From Amphiura filiformis (taxonomy: Eukaryota; Echinodermata; Ophiuroidea; Amphilepidida; Amphiuridae), in assembly GCF_039555335.1 (NCBI RefSeq), contig NC_092628.1:99715893-99779892 (forward strand): 64,000 nt of DNA. Direction: 5' to 3'. Positions 33,701 to 46,800 of the stretch are shown here, piece after piece; the first letter of the stretch is position 1, and each line of letters opens with the position of its first letter. The position numbers and the translations under genes are program-made. Under the pieces are notes generated by a model. It was not told the DNA's origin and searched no databases. It saw nothing but the letters and a program-made list of their open reading frames with translations.

Positions 33701-34286
33701 ACCACATTAACTGAGAATGGGATACTGCACTTTCTGATGAGTACATGCTTTAATAATATTAACTACAGACTGTAATAGCAACACGGAAGCGAACTTTACG
33801 ACATCAATATTTCAACATACTTGATGACTACATTATGTTTACTTCAAAAATACAGCTTTGTGTCAGAGGGGCAATTTATTGTTGAAAGTGCCAAGTATAC
33901 AATACATATAAAATAATTTATACAGGCCCCTCTCAAAAACCACAGCATAATATAATGTACCTTCTCAGTGGCCATTTTATGCAATAGCATTGCACAATTG
34001 TATCCATCTTTCAAGTTGTAATCGGCCTTTATGAAAAATATGTATTTTACATGTTAAATATATGGAACTGAGAATTAGAGACGGCGCTGTAACCAAATTG
34101 TAGGCAAATTTGTCCATTTCAGCCCCCCCCCCTCCCCCAAAAAAAATCTGATTAGTTGCATAGTGTGAGGATATGTCCTTTACCTTAGTGGTTACGAAGT
34201 TGAAAGTTACAAACACAGGTTCCTAAACAATAACATTACTAATACTAATGTGAAAAGTGATGACAGGTCTCTCTGAATGAAAGATC

Positions 34287-34474
34287 TCAAATATTGGTAT
34301 CAACGAAGTCGCAGATGGCTTTTAAAGCAGCCCAATTCTCTTCACCGCTAGGCTGTATGTATTTCGCTGGTAAAATGAAACCATATGTGCCTGTGTCTCG
34401 GCCCTCAGGAGAGTAGCTGAATTGCACTCCTTGTTTTGCATACATATAGTCACAGCTACCGCCAGACGCAGGAT
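34287..34474 (-). CDS. Gene 3 exon 10 and stop
   Basis: Completes Tyr357, then [30 protein letters not shown] (Glu380) and [20 protein letters not shown]. Confidence 0.94.
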
Positions 34475-37400
34475 CTGTAGTATCGCAAAATCAAAACAAC
34501 ACATAACTATTATGACTAACATTTTACTATACAGCGTGTATCAAAATAAAGTATACAGTTTGAAAAAATCCCCTAGATTAAAAAGTATCAACATCTTGTC
34601 CTCCCACAACTGAAAATCACTGGGTGTGACCATTGATAAGGCCTCAGTGACTATTTTTGTGAGTCGACTAAACATGCAGATGCGCGAAGTCAATTAAAAT
34701 CAAAACAACATGTTTGACCACTTTCTTTACAGTCATTTACAGTCTTCGTCTTCCACGTGGCCAAAAAGGCATGACCACCATTCCTCTGTATGCAGATATC
34801 AGCTCTCCTCAACATGGCATTTACATCACGTCTGTCAAGCCTGGATGTCAACTTATACAATTATGTGTTTCTGGAGTTCATCAAGGTATGCATGAGGACT
34901 TATCAGGAAATATTAGGGGCCATTCCACTTGGTGATTTAAAGCAATCACATGCTTACAAAACAATTCTGCAAGGCGTCCTGTCAATTACTATGAAGAAAG
35001 TGGTGAAACAGCGATTTTCATGTTATTTTAATTGACTCCGGGCAACTGCATTTTTACACGGCTCACAAAAATAGCCACTGAATCCTTATTAATGGTCACC
35101 CGCCAGTGATTTTACAGTTGTGGGGGACAAGATGTTGATCATGTTGATCAGCTATCAATTAAAGCATTTTGACCCAAATACCTCATACTTTTTATTCTAG
35201 TAACATTTTTCCAATTGTATACTTTATTGTGATACACCCTGTAAAGCTATACTGGGTGCTCAAGGTCTATATTACCCTTCGGATGGTGATATTTTTAAAT
35301 ACCTTAAACGTCAGCGAATTAAAACTGAGATTATTGAAATGCAATAATATAGCTAGTGCTAGACCAATTAACACCGGTCCTAATGGGAGTGACAAAGTGT
35401 CACCATTCTGTCATCGAGATTTGGAGTAGGCCTTAGCCAACAAGTTGCAACAAGCAAATATACTTAACATGATGTTTTGTTGCAGAAGCGGTTACCGATC
35501 GATAGCCCGAAGGGTCAACTCCAATATAAACCATAAACCTTACCTTAATAATAACCCTAAACTTCACCCAAAGCCCTAACTGTAACCCTAACCAAATACG
35601 TGACCATCCATCTCAAACCGCTCGTAAAGTCGGCAAATTGTATTTTGAATGCAAAATGTGCATAAAGGTTGTATTCATAATGTACCTAATGTTTGTCTTA
35701 CATGTTTCTCATTTTAGTCCAGTCAAACACCAATCTTTAATCCTATTGTTGAAGAGAATAATAAGCTTATACTTATGTATAGAATTAGTAAATAGCTTTA
35801 GTCTCTGTTTGCTTTGGCTAAATCCTGTTCAAGTGGTGGGTTAACCAACAATTAACAATGAGAGGACATTCCTGAACCTCGTTGACTTTGGATGATTTGA
35901 AGTGACCGCCAATTATGAACATTTGATATTTAATACCAGCAATGTAGAAAAAGAGAAATAATGTAGCACCAAAATAATGGATATCGTTTGAAGTCAAATG
36001 ATATATCATTGTAAAGCTTATGATATATATTTTCTAAACACGGGAGAAAACAAATTTGATCAGGGGTCGACTTTACGAGCGTTTCGCCGTGGACGGTCAC
36101 ATATGACCTTGACCTTGACCTAAGGCGTCGGCACGGATGCTGATGCACTCTGCATTGCCATCTGATCCATGGTGATTCCATGCCATACCACTCTGTCTTT
36201 GGCCAGCCTTCCTGCTGCTGCTACGGAGGAGATGTTTCGAGCTATGCAGTCTGTTTTGACAGTGGCCATCCATCTTTTGGGAGGTCTTCCACGTGGTCTT
36301 TTTCCATGTACATTGCAATGTTGGGGGACCTGTCGTGTCCCATTCGCTATATGTGGCCAAAGAATAAGATCATTTTCTGTGTGATTTTATCAGTGACTGT
36401 GTGCTTCAGCCCAAGTGTGTCCCGTATTATTGTGTTACGTATTTTGTCCAAACGTGATGCCCATGATTTTTCTCAAGCACATCATTTCAAAGACTACGAG
36501 GCGATTTTCATCTTCTTTCTTAATAGTCCAGGTCTCAGCTCCATACATTAGGATGGAAAGTACTAGGATCATGTATAGCTCAATCTTGGTGGCCTGTTGT
36601 TGGCCTCCTTGGCATTCCATATACTATGAATTCTCTGGATTGCCTCTAATGCTTTTCCTATTCTGTGCTTCATGTCTTCTCTGCTTGTACCCTTTTGAGA
36701 TATGGTGCCTCCAAGGTACACACACTCATCATCCACTTGCTTGAGTAAGTTGCCATTAATGTTGATGTTACGGTTGACCTTTTGGCTGCTGATTACTTTT
36801 ACTTCGGTTTTACCAATGTTGATCTTTAGTCCGAGGTTCCAGCTACTACGAAATACGTTGTCCACTGCAGTCTGTAGGGTACTACTGTCTGTTCAATTAG
36901 CTTAGATTCTTGTATATTTTAGATATTTGAAAAAATATAAAATTGTGGTCAAAGTCATCAAAGAAAAGTGCTAGCACAGCCTTAGACCCAAAGTGATTTA
37001 CACTTGTCAAATTCCAACGTTTAATTTAAAACCCAATTTCTTTTCAATTTTGCTTTATTTTAGGAAGTTACTTGGGTCCACCAAAAGGGTTCGCGACCTT
37101 TTTACAATCGAGTGGGATGGTCCATTCTCAACTTAGGGCATAGGCCAAATCGAATTTAGCAAAATAATCTCAATCTCAATCTGTCCTGTCATTTCAATTG
37201 TTATACCGTTCCGGTTATTGGATAGGGTCTATAGGTGATGAGTTCCGTGATATATGCGCGATTACGTTTTATGCATAACGTTATTCCGAACATTATTTTT
37301 TCCTAAACAATGACATTAAAGTTATGCATTCCGTTCTTATTTCAACTGGTTTCATCGATAAAATGTAAATTGAATTTTGTTTAATACCATTATTCTTTCC

Positions 37401-37806
37401 CAAGAATATCAGCATTCGCTTGACATTTTCAGATATAGTGACTTTACAAGAATTGTTTTCGAAAGTCATTGTTTTAAATAAAATTTTCTTGTACAAAAGT
37501 CCTTTTGTTTCCAATTGTCCTTCTCATAATTTACATTCAACAAACAAAACGAAATAACAAATTGAAAATAAATGTGTAGTTTTATAATAGGCCTAGGCCC
37601 ACACCTTCTCATACCCATCCACACAATAAATAAATAAATTGAAAATAAATAAATAAATAAATTGAAAATAAATAAATAAATAAATTGAAAATAAATAAAT
37701 AAATAAATTGAAAATAAATAAATAAATAAATTGAAAATAAATAAATAAATAAATTGAAAATAAATAAATAAATAAATTGAAAATAAATAAATAAATAAAT
37801 TGAAAA

Positions 37807-37857
<51 letters not shown>

Positions 37858-40800
37858 ATACTATTTCAGCGCATCTAATTATTATGACATTCGTCCCTAT
37901 TGCACTAAATGGATTGATTCCAAATTTATGGTACCCGACGTTCTACAGCTTTTTATAAAATTATCGCGGGAAAAGACCAACATTGAATAGAAATGAGGTT
38001 TTAAATTGAACTTTGGAATTTGAAAAAGTATAAATCACGTTGGGTCTAAGGCTGTGCTAACACTTTTCTTTGATGACTTTGACCACAATTTTTAATTTTT
38101 TTAAATATCTTAAAAATACAAGAATCTAAGCTAATTGAACACACAGTAACAGAATCACCCAGCAAGACAATGTCATCAGCGAAGCTCAGATTTGAGATCA
38201 GTTGCCCCTGGATTATTATTGCTATGTCGGTGTCATGGGTTGCGTATAACATAACAAGTTCAAGAATTATGTTGAATAGTTGTGGTGATATCACACAGCC
38301 TTGCCGCACTCACACTGTTGTTTGAAACCAGTCAGTTAGGTCACCAAACTTGATCCTAACTCTAATCCTAACTCTGACCTAACCCTATCCCGAACACTAA
38401 CCTTAATAAAAAACCCTCGCCCTAACCTTATCCCTAACCCTAATCCTACCTTGAAATGCCCAAACCCTAACTTTAATGGACCTTTGGACTAATGAACGGT
38501 TTCATTTTATGTCATAATATGTGATGCGATCAAACAAAATCAGTCTAAAGTAGGCCCAGGTCAATTTTGGGATTCTTACATTTTAATTTTTAGCGTATTC
38601 ACAGCTCCACATTAGTAAAAATCCCATGTTAATACGACCTTTGGTTACAAAGTTACAACTATTTGAACACATGTACATTAAAAAGAAAGAAACGGAGAAA
38701 ATCAAGTTTAAAGTGCGGGTACTTTAATTGAGTCATTGATATCTATGGGTTTCGTGTACCATCTTTTGGCAAGTTAACGCTTATTACTTTTTGTGTTTTT
38801 CGAGTACTTTAATTGAGCACACCTAAAATACATGTAAATACATAACCAAACATAAATCCGTGCTTCTTTTGGAATAATTTTACGATTTTTGACAATTATC
38901 GAAGTTACCTCTTAACATTTTTGCTTCGGAATTTCATCAAAAATATTTTCATGTGAAAGAAGGATGTTTTTCCTTCTATTTTGGCAAAAAAAAGTTAATT
39001 TTGATTTTTCCACCCCTACACATACATTATTTGGCCCATATCTCAAAACTAGGATTGTCGAGTTCCGACTGAATTTGCTTGATCGCATCACATATAGCTA
39101 GATGGACGTATTAATGTTAATACTTACATATTGTATCGTAAATGTTACCATATACGTATTGTGTTCCATGTACCTTTTTGAGAGCATCACACGCAGCTTT
39201 ACCACCAGCGAGCTGTGTCATAGAGAGACAAAGGGGCAATCAAATGAATGAGACTTCAACTTCCGTACTCAATTTTCTTTTAATTAAATTGCGTAAATTA
39301 AAATGCGACTTTGCGGGACTTTCATGACATGTTTGAATGGCTGTTTCAATAAACACGGTGTCCCTGTATATCGATAATGCACCTTTGTGTGTTACGGTCG
39401 TCTTGAATTAATACATGGTTTTAGTTAAGTTTCATATGGATGACTAACTTGTCCCTGCATATCGTTAATAGATTGTGTGTCCGGGGGGGGCACTACAAAT
39501 GGATATAGGTCTTGGGCTGGCACTTTCGCACTAAGGGGCATTCGGTGAGAGCAAAATGTAAAAATATATGGGGTCATTGGGTGAGAACATGACCTTTTTT
39601 TAAATGGAATCTTTGGGTGAGAGCCGAAACAGCGCCGCAAAAACCTCGAAAATCGAATTTCTAGTTCTAAATGGCTTCAAATTTCATTGTGTTTTCAAAA
39701 TAAGTAACAAAATCAGTGGTAAATGAAAGTTGCTGTTCAAATTGAACTTGTAAGGGTCTTTGGGTGACAGATCAAGTGGAAAAATAAGGGGTCTTCGGGT
39801 GACAGAGCATATGTTCGTAAAAAATATGGGGTCTTTGGGTGACAGCGATGCTGAAAAAGGGGTCTTAACAGCCCTACATACGCGTCACCTCCAAAGTTGG
39901 AGTGCCCCCCCGGGATTGTGTGATACGCTAGTCTTGACTAATACATGGTTAAGTTTCATACAAATGACATGCATGACTAAACTTGTTACCAAATAATATT
40001 TCACTTATTGTTTATTAACCCTAACCCCTAAGGGCTTTTTGGCGACGGAAGGGAAAGAAGGAAAGAATAAAGAGAGAAAAGAAGGAAAGAAGTTGTTTGC
40101 TCTGGGTGGGATTCGAACCCGAGACCCCTCGCATGCCAAGCACTCGGTCGGCGACACTTTGCCACGGGTCTTGGGCTTCGCTGGCCAGCGAAACCGTGCC
40201 TATATATCACTTAGGGCGATTGCGTCATCACACCACGTGGGATGCATGCACGAACAGCGCATATATCGAGTAGTATTTTGTAGTATTCAGGCGGGTTAGG
40301 GTTAAGGAAGCCTATACTGAGTTTCGATAGTGGTAACCTAACCCTAACCCCCTAAGGGCTTTTTGGCGACGGGAAGGGAAAGAAGGAAAGAATAAAGAGA
40401 GAAAAGAAGGAAAGAAGTTGTTTGCTCTGGGTGGGATTCGAACCCGAGACCCCTCGCATGCCAAGCACTCGGTCGGCGACACTTTGCCACGGGTCTTGGG
40501 CTTCGCTGGCCAGCGAAACCGTGCCTATATATCACTTAGGGCGATTGCGTCATCACACCACGTGGGATGCATGCACGAACAGCGCATATATCGAGTAGTA
40601 TTTTGTAGTATTCAGGCGGGTTAGGGTTAAGAAGTTATAAAAATGTCTAACCTGTGTGTCATAATCAGCAGGCTTATCATTTGTGTATCCGTATGGCATC
40701 AACCACAGCTGAGAATATGAATGATAATCAATATACAGAGCTACACCATCACCACCGTCCAAACTGGATACAAAATCACGAATAGCAGCGACCTCAGGTT

Positions 40801-43800
40801 CAGAGAACGCCTTAGTGCCATGGTAGATATCAGAACATGGTTCATTGCTGGAGCCGATACCTAGGAACACAAGACGGACACTAATATAAACTTATACTTC
40901 TATTTTATTCGGCGTTTGCGTGCGTTTGTTCCGTTGAGACAAACACAACGCGATTTGGTGGTACCATTACTCGGCTTCGACCAAGATTTACCGCAGAGAC
41001 ACTTTTGGGCAGGATCGTAAATTGAGAAATATCAAAAAATATGCCCTTGGTGATTTTTTCACAATTTGAGTTTGTTGCAAATTTGTGATGTTATTAATGT
41101 TTAAAATATTGTCTGATAGTTTCAGACCGGAATATAATTGGCATCTTATATTTTTGAGACATATTTGAAGGTAATTCCTAGTCTCAACATTGTTGGCCGA
41201 TATCTCAATTCCAATTTTATAATACCATAACTTACGAACTCAATATCTTCGCTTAGGAATGTCCGATTTCATTGGGGCAAACAGCGTTGTGGAGCAAAAT
41301 ATCTCTTTATTGATAACCTACCCAAAAGTGTCTCTTTCTGATATACCATGTCACAAATGTCTGGAAAACAAAGTAAATTCCTCACAATTCTAAAATTAAC
41401 TTTCATCGAAATATTCTTACCACCCCATCCAGTTGCGAAGTTTCTGTTTGGATCAGTTCCCATGCAGGGAGATCCTTCGTTAGGTTTACGCGTCTTCCTC
41501 CACAAACGATTCTGCGTGGTTAAAACAAAGTGATCAGTTTATTACATAACAACATTAAGCATATCATTTATTACCAAACATTTCAGCACTATGATAGTTG
41601 ATACCTACATATCACCTATTCAATTGCTGCTGTTTCACTTGAATTGTTGTGCTGTATCTCAAGTACCTCTGCTCAAGTATGTCGCATTGTTATTTTAATT
41701 TTGCACTGTTTTGTTTTTGTTGTTGTTGTTGTTTTCTTTTTGGGGGGTCTTTTTTTGAGCATGATAACTATGATGTTCAACGATTGTTGAATTATTCTTT
41801 ATATTCTTTTATTCGATTATGTTCTCCTTCTTGTTCTTCATTCCTCTTTCTACTTCTTATAATGATCATAGTCATACACAGATCAAGTATTACTCACATC
41901 GGTCCATGTAAAGGAGTATCCGTCGACATTTAACACAGGGATTACATAAAAGTCAAATTTTTGCAACAGGTCCTTGGCATCAGCACCTCCTTCAACAAGC
42001 TTGTATATAAAAGACAACATACATTATTCGAAAAATACTATGTTAGTGTTTGCTTTAATTTTGCTTCAAACTGGTGTCACATGTATACACATAATAATGC
42101 GGAATATAATAATTAATGCTAAAGGGATTGCGATATTTAAGTACTACTTCGGTACAACAAAAACATTGCTATCTTTATTATAAAAACATGTTATAATTCG
42201 TCAGACGTACGATCCACCGGGTAATTAATTACATGTATTCAAATTAAGATTTTACATTTGGCTCGGAAACTTCCAAAGTCTGCTCTTGACCTACCACCCA
42301 CCATATGCATATGTTAACCCACAACGTCATGATAAAGCAGTGTTAATATTCTTTATCATTTTCCTAAACAGTTAAGAATGGCAGATATATTCCATTCTGA
42401 TGGTTTTAAATCGTTTGCGATTCCCATCTACTAATATATTTTTCTTACATATTTTGCCAGATAAAGAACAGTTGCTGGGGAGATCCATTCACGAGCATGG
42501 ATGCCTCCGTGAATAACAACAGCCTTCTTGTTAGTACCACCTGTGGATATCTAAAACAGTTAGAAACAACAAATTGATTAGTTATTACTGTTATCGTGCA
42601 TCATTTTTACCAACGTTTTAACAGAAAAGCGGACCATTCGACCATTATACATCCAAGTATGTGCTTGTGACACATGGTAAGAAGCATTTTACAACCAATT
42701 TCCGAACACCTGAACGTAACTGACTCCATCATGTCCCACACCCAGCTACACCCGATTACCTAATATTATACAAACATTATATCTGTAAGTATTTGAAGGA
42801 ATTGGAAATGCATAACAAGTAAAAACAATGCACGGAGCTTTGTAAAACTACTCTATATAAAATGTATTGCTTTTGTATTATTCTTTTACTTTTCCCTATC
42901 TATTTTAGTAAATAATGTATTGCTTTTGTATTTTTCTTTGGCTTTTCCCTTATCCGTCTCCGTTGTTTGGCTAGCTCTCCTGATGTGGAGACTGCTTTAC
43001 CCGTTGTTCTACTCAAAATGTTTCCAATAATATTGCTCACGACTACTTGGTCATGGCTCATTGTTTGATAACCGGTGACGCTGAATCGTGGGTTGGTAGA
43101 AAACATATTATTGACAGGTAAGTGTATTGACATTCAAAGTTGAAATAATACTAAACAGGAGAAATAAAAATGCACGCTATAATACATTTTGCATACGCGT
43201 AATAACTAAATTGTGCACTTTTTATCGAATACAGTTGCTGTTTAATTGAAGTTTAAAGTTACTTGTAGATATTGTACCTTCAGGTAGCCAATATTCCTTT
43301 CTTCATATGAAGTACCAATGGAACCCTTTGTTGCCGTATCATACTTTTCTGCCGTTTCTGTTATCCATTGTTGAATCTATAAATTGAACATAAAAGTTGA
43401 AATACCCTTTGACATGTCTATATTCATTCTAATATAGTTAAAACTCCTTCATAGTTTCAATACTAGTATTTAGATGTATAATGAACATCATTTAAAATAA
43501 TAGTCAGATAAATAATTAATTACAAAAATGTCCTATATTCTCGCATTTTCGTTATAAATACGAATTTAAACACAACATTTTATATACACTCCTTACCGTT
43601 TCATAAGTATTGTATGCATTGTAATCAAAAGTAGAGCTGTTCAACCCTTTCTGTTCTTCATCAATCAACTCTTGCACATTCTTTATCATAACCTTGGTAT
43701 GAATTCCTTTGTGGGCTAAATATGTTGTGATTTTTTTCACGTAGGATGGTGATATCATGATGTCCACTGGTTTGGTCACATTCGATGGCTCTCTCCAGAA

Positions 43801-46800
43801 ACTCAACTGAAAAATAATTCGTCAAAAGTCTAATAAACAAACAACTTTCACACCATTTTCAATCCATGTTAAGCATGGGATTTTTGTACAAATTCGTCGT
43901 AGAAGTAGTGATGTAATAGGATTAATTACCATAGAGATGGGTCTACACTAGTTTTGAATGCATTGCCATGAACTAGACGTTTACTTGTTCCTCTGCATTG
44001 TACCATTATTAAATAGCAGGCAAAGATCATATTCAATAGCACACATAATACAGGTGATGAGTACTACCTACTTATAGTGTAGGGCAATATATTTAAAATT
44101 AGAGTAGACCCATCGCCATGGTAATTAATCCTGTTGCATCAACACTTCGGGGAATTGAACACGATATCTAGTCTGTTTCACCTACAGTGACACCTCATAC
44201 CAGGGCCTGACCTTGGTGAATTAACAAGTGCCGGCCGGGACGCTTAAGTTCTTCTACAACCATAAAGGGCCGCTGCAACCATAATGTGCCCCTAAAGGGT
44301 TAGGGTTAAAGTTTAGGGTTAGAGTTAGGGTTGGCGTATTGCAGCCCATTATGGTTGCAGCATGTAAATCGCTTGATTTTCTTTTTCAACCATAATGGGC
44401 CACAATACCATAATGGGCCGCAATATACCTAAACTTAGGGTTAGGGTTTATGGTTAGGGTTAGTTTTAACATTGAGTGGTCCATTATGGTTGTAGAAAAT
44501 AAAAACGCGGCCGGGGCATGCACAGTGGCATATTGTTGATTCAAGATGAAATTAGTGATTTACAATAACACAGTGGCTGAAACAGATAATAGTATTACAT
44601 TTGCTAATATGCAAGGATACAAAATGATAGATGGAAAATGATATATGGAAAGGAATAACCCGGAAGTATAAAAGGAGAGAAAAGAATATTTTTACAAGTG
44701 ACGGAAATGGACACTTTTGATATGGCAGGATGTGGACTCGGCATGTTTTAGCATGTTTAGTGGAATAGTTCACACCTATATCACAAGTAGCAGCACAATG
44801 TTCAACTTGGGATTTGTTTGTGGATGGCAATATGATATTACTTTTATGATAGTGATCGATGGACAGGATATTAGAAGAAATGATAACAAAAGATGCCATT
44901 GCAAGATACATTAATGATAAATTATACGTAGATTACACTAATAGGCAACAATATTATAATAGGCCTAATAATATAATGTAATAATATGCGTGAGTTGGTA
45001 AATTAAATGTATTATTACAAACTAATTAGCATATTTGTGACAATGTTATGGACAGGGAACAGTAGCCTTATTTTGAAACACTTGCTTTTCAGTAGACATA
45101 CAGAAAGAAACGAAACTTTGAATATCACTTCATAAAACATTTAAATGTACTTCCATATCGGAAGTTATTCAACATTACATTTGTACATGTACCAACCTGT
45201 CCATCAAATTTCGAACTCTCTAGATTGCTCATTAGATTTCCTAGGATGCTTATCTCATGATGAGTTTTCGGGATAACGCGTAAAACATGGTATCTGCAGA
45301 ATGAAAAGTAAATTTGTATCAAAATATTCTACAAAAAAGAACACAAAGCAGGATTTTTACTTTTAAAAGGTGAATTTTATTTGCATTTGAGCAAATTGAG
45401 CGATTTCCTGTAGTTGGTGCACAGTGGTATACTATGGTTTGTGCTTTAAATGGGTAGCTATATGTAGGTTGTTATTTTTTAAACGGTCCCTGCTACAGAA
45501 TTCGCTTCGAAACTGTGTTCTTCATTATTATTCTTAAAGTAAAAACACAGCACCCTCGAATGAATGGCAGTGTGCATTTAGCATAGGACGACCATCCAGT
45601 AGCAATTATATCAAACTTGTAAAACTTTAGGTGTGAAAAGCTGCTCGAGGTTCGGTTTTCATTTAAGAGCGTTCAATGATGTCAAAATTGAATGATACTT
45701 TTCTGTCGCAATGACTGCATGTACCCCTTCAGACTTAGCATAACACATTTCATTTTTAAAGCCAACACTAAACGAGTACTTAAAACTGATTATGTGGATG
45801 GTGACGATGATATAAACATGATAAATGACAACCGATTACATCCAGATCTCCAATAAGCCTAACATTGCATTAAAACGTGTGATGGTGTATTAAGGGTATA
45901 CGATGTATTGTTGGTCGAAGCCGCAAAAAAATGTAGTTCACAGCATCTTGCGAATGGTAGTGAGCTTTAGCAAAAATTGCATTGCTCAATTCATAGCGAG
46001 CGTGTAGAAGAATTCAAATATCACAGATATACTTTTGTAGGTCCTGTGGTTCTTGAGTTATGTTGTAAAGAGGGCTGAAACAGCAACACTTTTGTAAAAC
46101 GTACATAACTCATTAACGGCAATAAATTAAGCAAGTTTTCAAAGTTTATAATTTGTAGAATGAACTTTTGCAAAACACCAAAGTGTTATTTTTCAATAAT
46201 ATATTGATTAAGATAATGAAAATCGATTTTTTGGCTGCTTCGACCAACAATACCTCGTATACCCTTAAGTGTGCAAATTACATGTAATTAGTTTTCATTT
46301 ATTTTGATGTTAAATATAGTTCTTTAACAGTGCCTGCATTGAATATAAATACGTATGTTTGATACTTGATCAGCGATGCGTGCTGTAATGGAGGTCACAG
46401 CTCAACACAATAAGCTACAATACACCCTACATGTACAGCATACTTGGTATACTTTATGCTATTATTGAATGAAATTCGAATCTCTTCACGAATAGACACA
46501 AAATGAGAAATCTGCCCACAAAGAAATAACTTAATAAAGTCTCCGAAAAAATATTTTGACCCGATTGAAAAACAAGGAAAATAAACGAACAAACAGGACA
46601 CTATAGTTAGAGACAGTCCAGCTTAAAACATATATAAACATGGCCTATTTAGTTTTCATTAAAGTTGAAATGATTTCCTTCGTCATTCAAGCGGGTATGG
46701 TAACGAAAGCTTAACGAGTGCATTATGTCTGGCACTGCATGCAGCAATACTGTTTTTCAATTTTGCTTTGAAGTGTAAGTTCCTTACCCATCGTATCGCA

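Larger units (their letters stand above)
25430..34286. other. Intergenic region between genes 2 and 3
   Basis: 8.9 kb with no host gene that I can support. It holds the gene 2 promoter, degenerate TGACCT-type repeats (26830-27860), two adjacent 0.85-kb MITE copies (27909-29614), a SINE (29815-30000), a 690-nt direct repeat pair flanking a tRNA-like element (30187-32050), a foldback MITE inside a SINE head (32332-32809), and the left part of a hAT-like copy (33397 on). I recognise nothing in 25840-26800 or 33000-33380. Confidence 0.6.
36060..38340 (-). pseudogene. RTE-like LINE remnant, split by a Tc1-like element
   Basis: Minus strand. 38309-38149 encodes reverse transcriptase motifs [16 protein letters not shown] and [13 protein letters not shown] (catalytic FADD). 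After the inserted element (36885-38146) the frame resumes at 36882 with [36 protein letters not shown], then, with frameshifts, [13 protein letters not shown] and a decayed tail to about 36070. The upstream endonuclease domain is missing. The clade call is tentative. Confidence 0.75.
33385..42000. repeat. Segmental duplication, gene 3 copy
   Basis: The gene 3 3' flank and exons 6-10 with their introns match 52385-64000 (gene 4) in the same order. Differences are mostly insertions: LINE plus Tc1-like element (about 35600-38340) and the TTAA composite (40019-40626) are only here. Confidence 0.8.

Noticed and set aside
37639..37822. CRISPR-like array
   Set aside because: The units are contiguous AT-rich minisatellite without unique spacers, in an animal genome.
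40028..40535. Matching 60- and 63-residue frames in two places
   Set aside because: They are the same frame through the duplicated tRNA-like element, with no sign of a protein.
44295..44465. Telomere
   Set aside because: TTAGGG-like repeats are short, degenerate and interstitial, here inside a MITE.
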